DNA from: Pseudomonas furukawaii
GTDB taxonomy: Bacteria > Pseudomonadota > Gammaproteobacteria > Pseudomonadales > Pseudomonadaceae
Length of the DNA stretch: 64,000 bases
Reading direction: 5' to 3'
Assembly: GCF_002355475.1 (NCBI RefSeq)
Contig: NZ_AP014862.1
Span: 3,286,001 to 3,350,000 of the forward strand
Position 1 is the stretch's first letter; each line of letters starts with the position of its first letter. Under the pieces are notes generated by a model. It saw only the letters and a list, made by a program, of their open reading frames with translations, did no database searches and was not told where the DNA came from. Positions 53,719-64,000 of this stretch are shown here, in pieces. The position numbers and the translations under genes were made by a program.

Positions 53719-55361
53719 AAGCGCTCGCCTCCCTCCTGCTGGGCGCCGGCCTGCTGACCGCCGGCAACGCCTTCGCCGCCGACACCGCTGCCCGTCCGCT
53801 GAACTGGAACGCCATCTACATGTTCCTGGCGTTCGTCGTGTTCACCCTCGGCATCACCCGCTGGGCCGCCCTGCGTACCCGCTCCACCGCCGACTTCTAC
53901 ACCGCCGGCGGCGGGCTCACCGGCTTCCAGAACGGCCTGGCGATCGCGGGCGACATGATCAGCGCGGCGTCCTTCCTCGGCATCTCCGCGATGATGTTCA
54001 TGAACGGCTACGACGGCCTGCTCTACGCCCTGGGCGTGCTCGCCGGCTGGCCGATCATCCTCTTCCTGATCGCCGAACGCCTGCGCAACCTGGGCAAGTA
54101 CACCTTCGCCGACGTGGTGTCCTACCGCCTGGAACAGAGCCCGATCCGCATCACCGCGGCCTTCGGCACCCTCACGGTGGCGCTGATGTACCTGGTGGCG
54201 CAGATGGTCGGCGCCGGAAAGCTGATCGAGCTGCTGTTCGGCCTCAGCTACCTGCAGGCGGTACTGCTGGTGGGCGTGCTGATGGTCTGCTACGTCACCT
54301 TCGGCGGCATGCTGGCCACTACCTGGGTGCAGATCATCAAGGCGGTGCTGCTGCTCTCGGGCACCAGCTTCATGGCCTTCATGGTGCTCAGGCACTTCGG
54401 CTTCAGCACCGAGGCCATGTTCGCCGCCGCCACCGAGGTGCATGCCAAGGGCACCGCGATCATGGCGCCGGGCGGATTGCTGTCGAACCCCATCGACGCC
54501 ATCTCCCTCGGCCTCGGCATGATGTTCGGCACCGCCGGCCTGCCCCACATCCTCATGCGCTTCTTCACCGTCAGCGACGCCAGGGAAGCCCGCAAGAGCG
54601 TGTTCTACGCCACCGGCTTCATCGGCTACTTCTACCTGCTGCTGATCGTGGTGGGCTTCGGCTCCATCGTCATGGTGGGCACCAACCCCGAGTTCCGTGA
54701 TGCGGCCGGCGCCATCATCGGCGGCGGCAACATGGTGGCGGTGCACCTGTCCCATGCGGTGGGCGGCAGCCTGTTCCTCGGCTTCATCTCCGCCGTGGCC
54801 TTCGCCACCATCCTCGCGGTGGTCGCCGGCCTGGCGCTCTCCGGCGCCTCCGCCGTGTCCCACGACCTGTATGCCTGCGTGGTGCGCAAGGGCAAGGCCA
54901 GCGAGCGCGAGGAAATGCGCGTGTCCCGCATCGCCACCCTGTGCATCGGCGTGCTGGCGGTGATCCTCGGCATCCTCTTCGAGTCGCAGAACATCGCCTT
55001 CCTCTCCGGCCTGGTGCTGGCCATCGCCGCCTCGGTCAACTTCCCGGTGCTGTTCCTTTCCATGTTCTGGAAGGGCCTGACCACCCGTGGCGCCGTGGCC
55101 GGCAGCGTGGCCGGCCTGCTCTCGGCCATCGTCCTGTTGGTGCTGAGCCCGGCGGTCTGGGTCAACGTGCTGCACCACGAAGCGGCGCTGTTCCCCTACT
55201 CCAACCCGGCGCTGTTCTCCATGGGCCTGGCCTTCTTCAGCGCCTGGCTGTTCTCGGTGACCGACGCCTCCGAGCGCGCCAGGGAAGAACGCGGCCGCTA
55301 CCTGGCCCAGTTCATCCGCTCCATGACCGGTATCGGCGCCGCTGCCGCCAGCCGCCACTGA
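53715..55361 (+). CDS. paaL: Phenylacetate symporter PaaL (ActP family)
   Basis: The 548-residue sodium:solute symporter has a signal-like N-terminus ([14 protein letters not shown]) and about 13 spans. [20 protein letters not shown] and [15 protein letters not shown] match the ActP group. Location between the epoxidase genes and the PaaM-like porin identifies it as the phenylacetate permease. Start 53715 ([10 protein letters not shown]) overlaps the DUF485 stop; an upstream ATG at 53706 is less likely. It is a close paralogue of the symporter at 2103-3752. Confidence 0.9.
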   Translation: MKALASLLLGAGLLTAGNAFAADTAARPLNWNAIYMFLAFVVFTLGITRWAALRTRSTADFYTAGGGLTGFQNGLAIAGDMISAASFLGISAMMFMNGYDGLLYALGVLAGWPIILFLIAERLRNLGKYTFADVVSYRLEQSPIRITAAFGTLTVALMYLVAQMVGAGKLIELLFGLSYLQAVLLVGVLMVCYVTFGGMLATTWVQIIKAVLLLSGTSFMAFMVLRHFGFSTEAMFAAATEVHAKGTAIMAPGGLLSNPIDAISLGLGMMFGTAGLPHILMRFFTVSDAREARKSVFYATGFIGYFYLLLIVVGFGSIVMVGTNPEFRDAAGAIIGGGNMVAVHLSHAVGGSLFLGFISAVAFATILAVVAGLALSGASAVSHDLYACVVRKGKASEREEMRVSRIATLCIGVLAVILGILFESQNIAFLSGLVLAIAASVNFPVLFLSMFWKGLTTRGAVAGSVAGLLSAIVLLVLSPAVWVNVLHHEAALFPYSNPALFSMGLAFFSAWLFSVTDASERAREERGRYLAQFIRSMTGIGAAAASRH

Positions 55362-55389
55362 CCTCAACGGATTGACGGACATAACAACA

Positions 55390-56616
55390 ATGAAGCTCAA
55401 CCGAACCACCCCGCTGATCGCCGCCCTGGTCCTGCCCTTCCCGGCACTGGCCGACTTCGTCGAAGACAGCAAGGCCAGCCTGGAACTGCGCAACCACTAC
55501 ATCAACCGCGACTTCCGCCAACAGGGCGCCGCCCAGTCCAAGGCCGAGGAATGGGCCCAGGGCTTTACCGCGCGGATCGAGTCCGGCTTCACCGAAGGCT
55601 CCGTCGGCGTCGGCCTCGACGCCATCGGCCAGCTCGGCGTCAAGCTGGACTCCAGCCGCGACCGCCGTGGCACCGGCCTGCTGCCCTTCGGCCCCACCGG
55701 CAAGGAGCCGGTGGACGACTACAGCGAACTGGGGCTGACCGCCAAGCTGCGCGCCTCGAAAAGCGTGCTGCGCCTGGGCACCTTGCAGCCCATGTTGCCG
55801 GTGGCGACCTACAACGACACCCGCCTGCTGTCGTCCACCTTCCAGGGAGGGCTGCTGACCAGCCAGGAGATCGATGGCCTGACCTTCAACGGTGGGCGCC
55901 TCACCCGCACCAACCTGCGAGACTCCTCCGGCCGCGACGACATCGGCTACGGCGCCGCCACCAGCGATGCCTTCGACTTCGCCGGCGGCACCTACGCCAT
56001 CAGCCCGCAGCTGGCCGCCAGCTACTACTACGGCAAGCTCGACGGCATCTACCGCCAGCAGTTCGCCGGCCTGGTGCATACCCTGCCGCTGCCCGGCGGG
56101 TTCAGCCTGAAGAGCGACCTGCGCTACTTCGACAGCCGGGGCGATGGCGCCGAGCGTGCCGGGGAAATCGACAACCGCAACCTCAACGGCATGTTCAGCC
56201 TGGGCAAGGGCGCTCACCGGATCAGCGCCGCGTTCCAACGCATGTCCGGTGACAGCGCCTTCCCCTTCCTCAATGGCGGCGACCCCTACGTGGCGAACCT
56301 GGTGACCTTCAACACCTTCACCCGTGCCGAGGAAGACGCCTGGCAGCTGCGCTACGACTACGACTTCGCCGCCCTCGGCATCCCGGGCCTGACCTTCATG
56401 ACCCGCTACGTGGACGGCCGCAACGTCAAGACCGCCAGCGGCGACCAGGGCGAGGAATGGGAACGCGACACCGACATCGCCTACGTCATCCAGAGCGGCG
56501 CCCTCAAGGGCCTCAGCCTGCGCTGGCGCAACGTCACCTTCCGCTCCGGCAACGGCCTCACCACCGACCTGGACGAAAACCGCCTGATCCTCGGCTACAC
56601 CCTGGCCCTCTGGTAA
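55390..56616 (+). CDS. paaM: OprD-family porin, probable phenylacetate porin PaaM
   Basis: The 408-residue porin has a signal peptide (to LPFPALA, about residue 20) and the OprD opening DSKASLELRNHYINRDFRQ. Barrel strands follow to the final aromatic residue (GYTLALW). It should admit phenylacetate through the outer membrane. It is a paralogue of the porin at 3878-5140; both share AEEWAQGF, ESGFTEG and VGLDAIG blocks and the DTDIAYVIQSG segment near the C-terminus. It starts 28 bases after paaL. Confidence 0.88.
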   Translation: MKLNRTTPLIAALVLPFPALADFVEDSKASLELRNHYINRDFRQQGAAQSKAEEWAQGFTARIESGFTEGSVGVGLDAIGQLGVKLDSSRDRRGTGLLPFGPTGKEPVDDYSELGLTAKLRASKSVLRLGTLQPMLPVATYNDTRLLSSTFQGGLLTSQEIDGLTFNGGRLTRTNLRDSSGRDDIGYGAATSDAFDFAGGTYAISPQLAASYYYGKLDGIYRQQFAGLVHTLPLPGGFSLKSDLRYFDSRGDGAERAGEIDNRNLNGMFSLGKGAHRISAAFQRMSGDSAFPFLNGGDPYVANLVTFNTFTRAEEDAWQLRYDYDFAALGIPGLTFMTRYVDGRNVKTASGDQGEEWERDTDIAYVIQSGALKGLSLRWRNVTFRSGNGLTTDLDENRLILGYTLALW

Positions 56617-56630
56617 CCCAGCCCAAACCC

Positions 56631-56696
56631 CAGGAGCGAGCTTGCTTGCGAACGACCCCGAGTTCCGCCATTCGCGAGTGAAGCTCGTTCCTACAA
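56631..56696. repeat. REP-like palindromic element 3
   Basis: AGGAGCGAGCTTGCTTGCGAA and the inverted TTCGCGAGTGAAGCTCGTTC are arms of a slightly degenerate REP element between paaM and paaZ. Confidence 0.8.
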
Positions 56697-56751
56697 GGAA
56701 CAGAACCAACGCCGATGCTCATGCGCCGGCCCCTACGACGGAGAATTCCTC

Positions 56752-58803
<2,052 letters not shown>

Positions 58804-58970
58804 ACCCCGGGAAGCGAGTCGCTGCGTGAGTCAGCTTGCTTCCTGAATTGGCGTTCTGACACGCGCCGATAAATCCGATGCCCACGCATGGGCTGCAAGC
58901 CTGTCCAGTGGGTGGGGCAGCAGTAACGCCCCTTCAGGAGGCCGAGAGGAATCGCGAAGCCGGGGGATGA

Positions 58971-59124
58971 GCGGCATGGATGCCGCGAGAGGCGTGATCA
59001 GGCCATCGATGGCCTGTCACGCCGTGCCCCCGGCGCAGCGATGGAAGGAGGGGACCCGGCGAAGCCGGGCCGGATGCAGGGGCAAGTCTTTTTGGTTTCT
59101 TTTGGGGCGACTGCCAAAAGAAAC
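58971..59124. repeat. Dispersed Pseudomonas intergenic repeat with four hairpins
   Basis: The element shows GCGGCA/TGCCGC (58971-58986) and a long palindrome at 58991-59023 (GGCGTGA...TCACGCC around AGGCCATCGATGGCCT). CCCGGC/GCCGGG (59055-59069) and GTTTCTTTTGG/CCAAAAGAAAC (59095-59124) follow. It resembles a repeat family seen between Pseudomonas genes. Open frames across it have no protein-like composition. It fills most of the 548-base gap between paaZ and the next gene; I see nothing else there except a degenerate REP-like arm pair at about 58809-58843. Confidence 0.65.
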
Positions 59125-59351
59125 TCGTCCGGGGGGACGAAACCGAAACCCGAAGCTCGCTCCGCAGTGAGCTGTACGACAAACCCCGAGGGTCCCCAAA
59201 CCGGAGTGCCCAGGCCGACGGAGAATCGACCACCAATCTGGCACGCAGCATCAAACCCTTGGCAAGCACGCACAAGGCCCGCTTGGCGCAACTCCTTAGT
59301 ATCCGGTCGCAGAAACGCTCCCCTGCCAATACCAAGAAGAAGGAAGCCTCC

Positions 59352-60677
59352 ATGCCCCGGTCCAACCTGTTCCGACTCTCCACGCTCGCATTCCTGATAG
59401 GCACCGCCGGCCAGGTGGGCGCCTACGAGCTCTACGCCGACGATGACACCCACCTGAACGCCGACCTCGAGGCCGTGTTCGGCCTCTTCCACAGCCAGGA
59501 GAACTACTCCCTCACCGGCACCCGGAACGAGGGATCGTCGTCATGGCGCGAGGGCTATGTGAAGTACGGCATCAGCTTCGACCAGGGCCTGAGCGGGGCC
59601 GGCACCAGCTACGGCGCCTTCAACCTGCTGAGCTCGGCGACCTGGGGCGACGGCGATGCGGCCGGTTTCAGCGACGGCTCCGAGCGCACCACCAAGATCG
59701 AGGACGCCTACCTGGGCTGGCGTTCCGGCGCCCTGTTCGAGGCCCTGGGCGAGGACGGCGTGGACCTCTCCTTCGGCCGCCAGAACATCCGCGTCGGCGA
59801 CGGCTTCCTGATCAATGGCGATGCCCTGAACCTGGGCAAGGGCCTGGCCGACGGCGAGTTCAACCGGGGTGGCGCCTACTGGCTCGCGGCCCGCAAGGCC
59901 TTCGACCAGACCGCCGTGCTGCGCCTTGGCGGCAAGGACGGCCTGCGCGGCGACCTGATGTGGCTGAAGTCGGACAACCGCGCCCAAGCCAAGCCGGAGA
60001 TGCTGGTGGGCACCCTGGAGCATGTATCCGAAGCCGGCACCCTGGGCCTGACCGCCATCGACATCCGCGACATCGATGAAGAATACGCCTCCCCCTTCCA
60101 GGCCGAACGCGATGGCATGAAGACCTGGAGCGTGCGCGGCCAGGGCAACGCCGGGGTGGAGAACCTCTTCCTTTCCGGCGAATACGCCTGGCAGGACAAG
60201 AAGGACGCGGGCAAGGAAGACGCCTGGTACCTGGAGGCGGGCTGGACCTTCTCCGACGTCACCTGGAGCCCCAGCGTCAGCTACCGCTACAGCCGCTTCT
60301 CGGAGAACTTCGACCCGCTGTTCTTCGGCTTCAGCCGTGGCTACGGCACCTGGTTCCAGGGCGAGGTGGCGGCCAACTACGCAGGCCCCTTCAACACCAA
60401 CACCCAGGTCCACCATGTGGCCTTCAAGGTGTCGCCCCTGGAGAACCTCAGCGTCGGCGCCCTCTGGTTCGACTTCAACACCCTGGACCGCGACCTGGGC
60501 AACACCGACGGTCGCGAACTGGACCTCTACGCCGAGTGGGCGGTCAACGACAACCTCATCGTGATGCCGGTGGTGGGCCTCTACCAGCCGGACAGGAGCG
60601 CGGCAGAGGGCGGCACCCAGCTCGGGGGCGACGACAGCAACCTCTACAGCCAACTGGTGTTCGTCACCCTGTTCTGA
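59352..60677 (+). CDS. Outer-membrane beta-barrel protein, alginate-export-like family
   Basis: The 441-residue product has a signal peptide (about residues 1-24, ending GQVGA before YELYADD). Amphipathic strands then continue to a terminal Phe (VFVTLF), so it is an outer-membrane barrel. The pattern (FGRQNIRVGDGFLINGDALN, LAARKAFDQTAVLRLGG) resembles the alginate-export/AlgE-like porin group rather than OprD. The substrate is unknown; its place after paaZ might link it to aromatic acids, but the long repeat in between argues for a separate unit. ATG 59352 follows AAGGAAGCCTCC. Confidence 0.75.
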   Translation: MPRSNLFRLSTLAFLIGTAGQVGAYELYADDDTHLNADLEAVFGLFHSQENYSLTGTRNEGSSSWREGYVKYGISFDQGLSGAGTSYGAFNLLSSATWGDGDAAGFSDGSERTTKIEDAYLGWRSGALFEALGEDGVDLSFGRQNIRVGDGFLINGDALNLGKGLADGEFNRGGAYWLAARKAFDQTAVLRLGGKDGLRGDLMWLKSDNRAQAKPEMLVGTLEHVSEAGTLGLTAIDIRDIDEEYASPFQAERDGMKTWSVRGQGNAGVENLFLSGEYAWQDKKDAGKEDAWYLEAGWTFSDVTWSPSVSYRYSRFSENFDPLFFGFSRGYGTWFQGEVAANYAGPFNTNTQVHHVAFKVSPLENLSVGALWFDFNTLDRDLGNTDGRELDLYAEWAVNDNLIVMPVVGLYQPDRSAAEGGTQLGGDDSNLYSQLVFVTLF

Positions 60678-60683
60678 CCCTTG

Positions 60684-60701
60684 CGGGGCGGTGACGCCCC
60701 G
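60684..60701 (+). terminator. Hairpin after the barrel gene
   Basis: CGGGGCG (60684-60690) pairs with CGCCCCG (60695-60701) around GTGA; only GGTTTCC follows, so termination would be weak. Confidence 0.5.
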
Positions 60702-60722
60702 GTTTCCTGAAGTGGCCGCCCC

Positions 60723-62867
60723 ATGTCCAAACCCAGCCTCAGCATTCAAAGCAAGATCACCCTGCTGGCGAGCCTCTGCCTGATCCTGGTCGTGGGGCTG
60801 CTGGTGGGGCTGTCCCTCTACCAGACCCGCGCCAGCACCGAGCGGGTCAAGGATTCCAGCGCACAACTGCTCGCCGAAGCGGCGCGCCTCAACCTCGAGT
60901 CCCAGGGCAAGGTCCAGGCCCTGCGCATCCAGCAGGGTTTCAGCCGTACCCATGAGTACGGCCTGGGCCTGGCCCGGCACCTGCTCTACCTGCGGGAAGG
61001 TGCAGCCCAGGGCGGGATGACGGCGGAACAGCTGCGCGGCAGCCTGGCCGGCGAGCTGCGCAAGGCCGTGGAGCAGCGTCCGGAACTGCTCGGCCTGTTC
61101 CTGATCTTCCAGCCCGACGCCCTCGACGGCCGCGACGCGGAGTTCCGTGGCCGGGGCGACCTGGGCAGCAACGACGCCGGGCGCTTCGCCCTCTACTGGT
61201 TGCAGGCCAGGCCCGGCGAACTGCAGGCCGTGCCCGGCGACGAGAAGCTGCTGGCGGACACCTCGCCGGGCCCGAGCGGCGCGCCCTTCAACGCCTTTTT
61301 CACTTGCCCGCGCGACACCGGGCAGCTGTGCTTGCTGGAACCCTATTTCGACGACTCCTCGGGCACCCGCAAGCTGGTCACCAGCATCGCCTTTCCCCTG
61401 CTGGAAAACGGCAAGGTGCTGGCGGTGATCGGTCTCGACATCAGCCTCGACAACCTGCAGCAGGACGCCCTCTCCGCCAGCCGCCAGCTCTACGAGGGAA
61501 ACGGATCCGTCAGCATCATCAGCCCGTCCGGGGTGGTCGCCGGCCATAGCCAGGACGCCACGCAGCTGGGCCAGTCCCTGTCCCGCGTGCTGCCGGCGCA
61601 GGCGGCGGAGATAGCGGGCTTCCTCGCACGCAACCAGGGCCACGCCTTCGCCGAGGACGGTCGCATCAGCGTGCTGGAACCCCTGACGCCGATCGCCGGT
61701 GCCAAGCCCTGGGGCGTGCTGCTGGGGGTGCCCGAGCGGGTGCTGCTGGCGCCTGTAGAGGCCATGAAGGCACGGATGGACCAGGAGCGCCTGCAAAGCT
61801 CCGCGCTGGAGCTGGCCCTGGGCCTGGCCGCGGCCCTGCTGGGCGTCGCGATGATCTGGCTGGCCGCCCTCGGCGTCACCCGCCCCCTGCTGCGCCTGGC
61901 GGGGATGCTGGAGGACATCGCCGAGGGCGAAGGTGACCTGACCCGCCGCCTCCACTACGCGCGCCGGGACGAACTCGGCCGCCTGGCGCTGGCCTTCAAC
62001 CGCTTCCTCGACAGGTTGCAGCCGGTGATCGCCAAGGTGCAGGGCTCGGTACGCGACGCCCGGGACACCGCCGACCAATCGGCGCTGATCGCGCGGCAGA
62101 CCAGCGAAGGCATGCAGCAGCAGTTCCGCGAGATCGATCAGGTGGCCACCGCCCTGCACGAGATGTCCGCCACCGCCAACGCCTCGGCCCAGAGCGCCGC
62201 CCAGGCCGCCGACGCCGCGCGCAACGCCGACCTCGCCAGCCGCGAGGGCCTGGCGGTGATCACTCGCACCACCCAGGCCATCCAGGCCCAGGCGCGGGAC
62301 ATGAACGAGGCCATGGCGCAGCTCCAGGGCCTGGCCCAGAGCAGCGAGCAGATCGGTTCGGTGCTGGAGGTGATCCTCTCCATTGCCGGCCAGACCAACC
62401 TGCTGGCCCTCAACGCCGCCATTGAGGCGGCCCGGGCCGGCGACGCCGGGCGCGGCTTCGCGGTGGTCGCCGACGAGGTGCGCAGCCTTGCCCGGCGCAC
62501 CCAGGACTCGGTGGAAGAGATCCGCCAGGTGATCGACAACCTGCAGAACGGCACCCGCGACGTCAGCCAGGCCATGCAGGGCAGCCACGGCCTGGCCCAG
62601 GAGAACGTCGGCCAGGTGCAGATGGCCGTGGCCGCGCTGGAGCGAATCGGCCAGGCGGTGAACCTGATCACCGAAATGAACCTGCAGATCGCCAGCGCCG
62701 CCGAGGAACAGAGCAGCGTCGCCGAGGAGATCAACCGCAACGTCGAGGCCATTCGTGACGTGACCGAGTCCCTGTCCGGGCAGGCCGAGCAGTCCGCCCG
62801 GGTCAGCCGCCAGCTCAATGAACTGGCCAATCACCAGCAGGGCCTGATGCGTCAGTTTCGCGCCTGA
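60723..62867 (+). CDS. Methyl-accepting chemotaxis protein with Cache domain
   Basis: The 714-residue receptor has a first membrane segment (about residues 10-32) and a large periplasmic double-Cache-like domain (35-355, including FALYWLQARPGELQAVPGDE). The second membrane segment lies at about 360-385, followed by HAMP (RPLLRLAGMLEDIAEGEGDLTRRL, split at EDIAEG). The signalling tip has NAAIEAARAGDAGRGFAVVA near residue 565. It would steer swimming toward or away from a small periplasmic ligand. Being next to the phenylacetate genes makes an organic acid plausible, without proof. Confidence 0.92.
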   Translation: MSKPSLSIQSKITLLASLCLILVVGLLVGLSLYQTRASTERVKDSSAQLLAEAARLNLESQGKVQALRIQQGFSRTHEYGLGLARHLLYLREGAAQGGMTAEQLRGSLAGELRKAVEQRPELLGLFLIFQPDALDGRDAEFRGRGDLGSNDAGRFALYWLQARPGELQAVPGDEKLLADTSPGPSGAPFNAFFTCPRDTGQLCLLEPYFDDSSGTRKLVTSIAFPLLENGKVLAVIGLDISLDNLQQDALSASRQLYEGNGSVSIISPSGVVAGHSQDATQLGQSLSRVLPAQAAEIAGFLARNQGHAFAEDGRISVLEPLTPIAGAKPWGVLLGVPERVLLAPVEAMKARMDQERLQSSALELALGLAAALLGVAMIWLAALGVTRPLLRLAGMLEDIAEGEGDLTRRLHYARRDELGRLALAFNRFLDRLQPVIAKVQGSVRDARDTADQSALIARQTSEGMQQQFREIDQVATALHEMSATANASAQSAAQAADAARNADLASREGLAVITRTTQAIQAQARDMNEAMAQLQGLAQSSEQIGSVLEVILSIAGQTNLLALNAAIEAARAGDAGRGFAVVADEVRSLARRTQDSVEEIRQVIDNLQNGTRDVSQAMQGSHGLAQENVGQVQMAVAALERIGQAVNLITEMNLQIASAAEEQSSVAEEINRNVEAIRDVTESLSGQAEQSARVSRQLNELANHQQGLMRQFRA

Positions 62868-62962
62868 GGTCCAAAGGCTTCTCCTGCTTTGGTCGCGGTC
62901 CTGTGACCATGGCGGGGGGACGCCGCGTCATCAGGTAAAACCTACCTGCCGCAGAAGTCTTC

Positions 62963-64000
62963 ATGCACCCTCTTCGCAAAGCCCTGCACAACGAGCTGCA
63001 CTCGCGCCCCTCGATCTACTTCAGCGATCCGGCCAACGTCTATCACTTCGCCTTCGCGGATGCCGAGGAGGTGTGCGACGCCCTGGTGGACCGCCTCAAC
63101 GAGGCCGCCGACGCCCACCTTGCCAGCAACGGTTCCCAGGCGCTGTTGCGCATGGGCCAGAACACCCTCAAGTGGGAGCGCCACACCGAGTTCTTCACCC
63201 TCACCCTGGTGGTGCCACGGGCGACGGGCGACGCCCACTGGCCTCCGCTGCCGACCGCCCTCGACGCCCTGGTGGCCGACTACCGCCACCTGCTCATCAA
63301 CGCCGACCAGGTGCTGGTGGAGTCCGAAGCCCATTGGGCGGGCGATGTCGCCGCCTACGGTTTCAAGGACCCGGCCGGCTCCACCCTGGGCGGCGGCGAT
63401 GCAGTGGCCTGGTCGGACTTTCGCCTCAGCGAAGACGGCGTCAATCGCATCCTGCTGGTCAATCGCCGCCTCAACGCCTACCGCCTCGGCCGCATGATCC
63501 GCCGACTGCTGGAGATCGAGACCTACCGCATGATGGCCTCCCTCACCCTGCCGGTGGCCCAGGCGGTGAGCCTGCAACTGAAGGAGTACGACAAGGAGCT
63601 GGCACGCCTGTCCGACCGCAACGCCGAAGGCAAGGACAGCGCCAGGGCCCTGTCGGCGGACATCGCCGCCCTCTCCGCGCGCATCGTCCGCAGCACCGCC
63701 CGCACCCGCCAGCGCTTCAGTGCCACCGAGGCCTATGGCCAGATCGTCTTCGAGCGCATCAACGAGCTGCGGGAGTCCCACATCGGCGACTGCCAGCGCC
63801 TGGGGGTGTTCATCGAACGGCGCTTCCGCCCCACGGTGCGCTACTGCGCCGCCACCGACCAGCGCCTGGTGCGCCTGGGCCAGAGCGTGGCCAACCTGGG
63901 CGACCTGCTGCAGGCCCGGGTGCAGGTGGAGGTGGAGGAGCAGAACTCGGAGATCCTGCGCAGCCTGAACGCCCGCGCCGATACCCAGATCAAGATCCAG
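62963..64000 (+). CDS. DUF3422 family protein, N-terminal part
   Basis: The frame is open from ATG 62963 to the end of the window (346 codons) and continues beyond it. The start MHPLRKALHNELHSRPSIYF and segments TLKWERHTEFFTLTLV and LLVNRRLNAYRLGRMIRRLLEIETYR (landmarks) match DUF3422, a proteobacterial family predicted to be membrane-associated, with a coiled-coil part around residues 200-260. Its function is not established. A long opposite-strand frame over the same bases is a shadow. Confidence 0.88.
   Translation, partial: MHPLRKALHNELHSRPSIYFSDPANVYHFAFADAEEVCDALVDRLNEAADAHLASNGSQALLRMGQNTLKWERHTEFFTLTLVVPRATGDAHWPPLPTALDALVADYRHLLINADQVLVESEAHWAGDVAAYGFKDPAGSTLGGGDAVAWSDFRLSEDGVNRILLVNRRLNAYRLGRMIRRLLEIETYRMMASLTLPVAQAVSLQLKEYDKELARLSDRNAEGKDSARALSADIAALSARIVRSTARTRQRFSATEAYGQIVFERINELRESHIGDCQRLGVFIERRFRPTVRYCAATDQRLVRLGQSVANLGDLLQARVQVEVEEQNSEILRSLNARADTQIKIQ

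Noticed and set aside
58934-59492. Possible minus-strand genes of 156 and 164 codons before the barrel gene
   Set aside because: They lie on a dispersed repeat with several hairpins and have no protein-like composition.
59541-62834. Open frame of 1097 codons on the minus strand across the barrel and chemoreceptor genes
   Set aside because: Same type of codon-bias shadow; the plus-strand genes have signal peptides, membrane segments and known motifs.
62942-63781. Open frame of 279 codons on the minus strand at the right edge
   Set aside because: The plus-strand frame from 62963 matches DUF3422 and stays open to the window end, so the minus-strand frame is its shadow.

Overview
The window is high-GC chromosomal DNA that reads as a Pseudomonas-type gammaproteobacterium. 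Supporting signs are the OprD-family porins, a complete phenylacetate (paa) catabolon, FeaR, an H3-like type VI secretion system (T6SS), REP-like repeats of the GAGCGAGCTTGCTCGCGAA type, and densely packed operons. It holds about 55 real genes. I found no rRNA, tRNA, CRISPR array, transposase, integrase or prophage.

Region 1 (1-13.3 kb) starts with the tail of an isochorismatase-like gene and a LysR regulator. A three-gene import cassette follows (DUF485 protein, ActP-like symporter, OprD-like porin). A six-gene operon comes next: acyl-CoA ligase, methylmalonate-semialdehyde dehydrogenase, enoyl-CoA hydratase, 3-hydroxyisobutyrate dehydrogenase, 3-hydroxyisobutyryl-CoA hydrolase and acyl-CoA dehydrogenase. 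Together they can take a branched short acid such as isobutyrate, or isobutyryl-CoA from valine, to propionyl-CoA. The region ends with a small glycine-zipper envelope protein.

Region 2 (13.3-18 kb, minus strand) carries a PuuA-like glutamine-synthetase-family ligase, a FeaB-type phenylacetaldehyde dehydrogenase, a small cytochrome c and the activator FeaR. This is an aromatic-amine entry route that delivers phenylacetate.

Region 3 (18-28 kb and 49-59 kb) is the paa catabolon: regulator paaX with paaY and a PaaN-type dehydrogenase on the minus strand, paaFGHIJK on the plus strand, then paaABCDE, a second DUF485/symporter/porin import cassette and paaZ. The pathway is complete: uptake, CoA ligation, ring epoxidation, ring opening and beta-oxidation to acetyl-CoA and succinyl-CoA.

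Region 4 (28-49 kb) lies inside the catabolon, between paaK and paaA. It holds a HigBA-like toxin-antitoxin locus whose 5' part is a decayed P-loop kinase, followed by a full T6SS. The minus strand has tssA-M-L-K-J and the plus strand has tssB-C-hcp-E-F-G-clpV, a protein with an HNH-nuclease-like motif set, vgrG and a MORN/YwqK-like protein. A DUF4280 PAAR-like gene faces them. All 13 core T6SS genes are present. The gene order matches the HSI-III cluster of P. aeruginosa as I remember it, but no dedicated regulator is seen here.

Region 5 (59-64 kb) has a dispersed Pseudomonas intergenic repeat, an outer-membrane barrel protein, a Cache-domain chemoreceptor and the start of a DUF3422 gene cut by the window edge.

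The most interesting points are the T6SS block splitting the paa genes, the candidate HNH nuclease effector beside vgrG, the twice-deleted kinase/HigB relic, the duplicated acid-import cassette, and a matching operator-like motif on both sides of the T6SS block.
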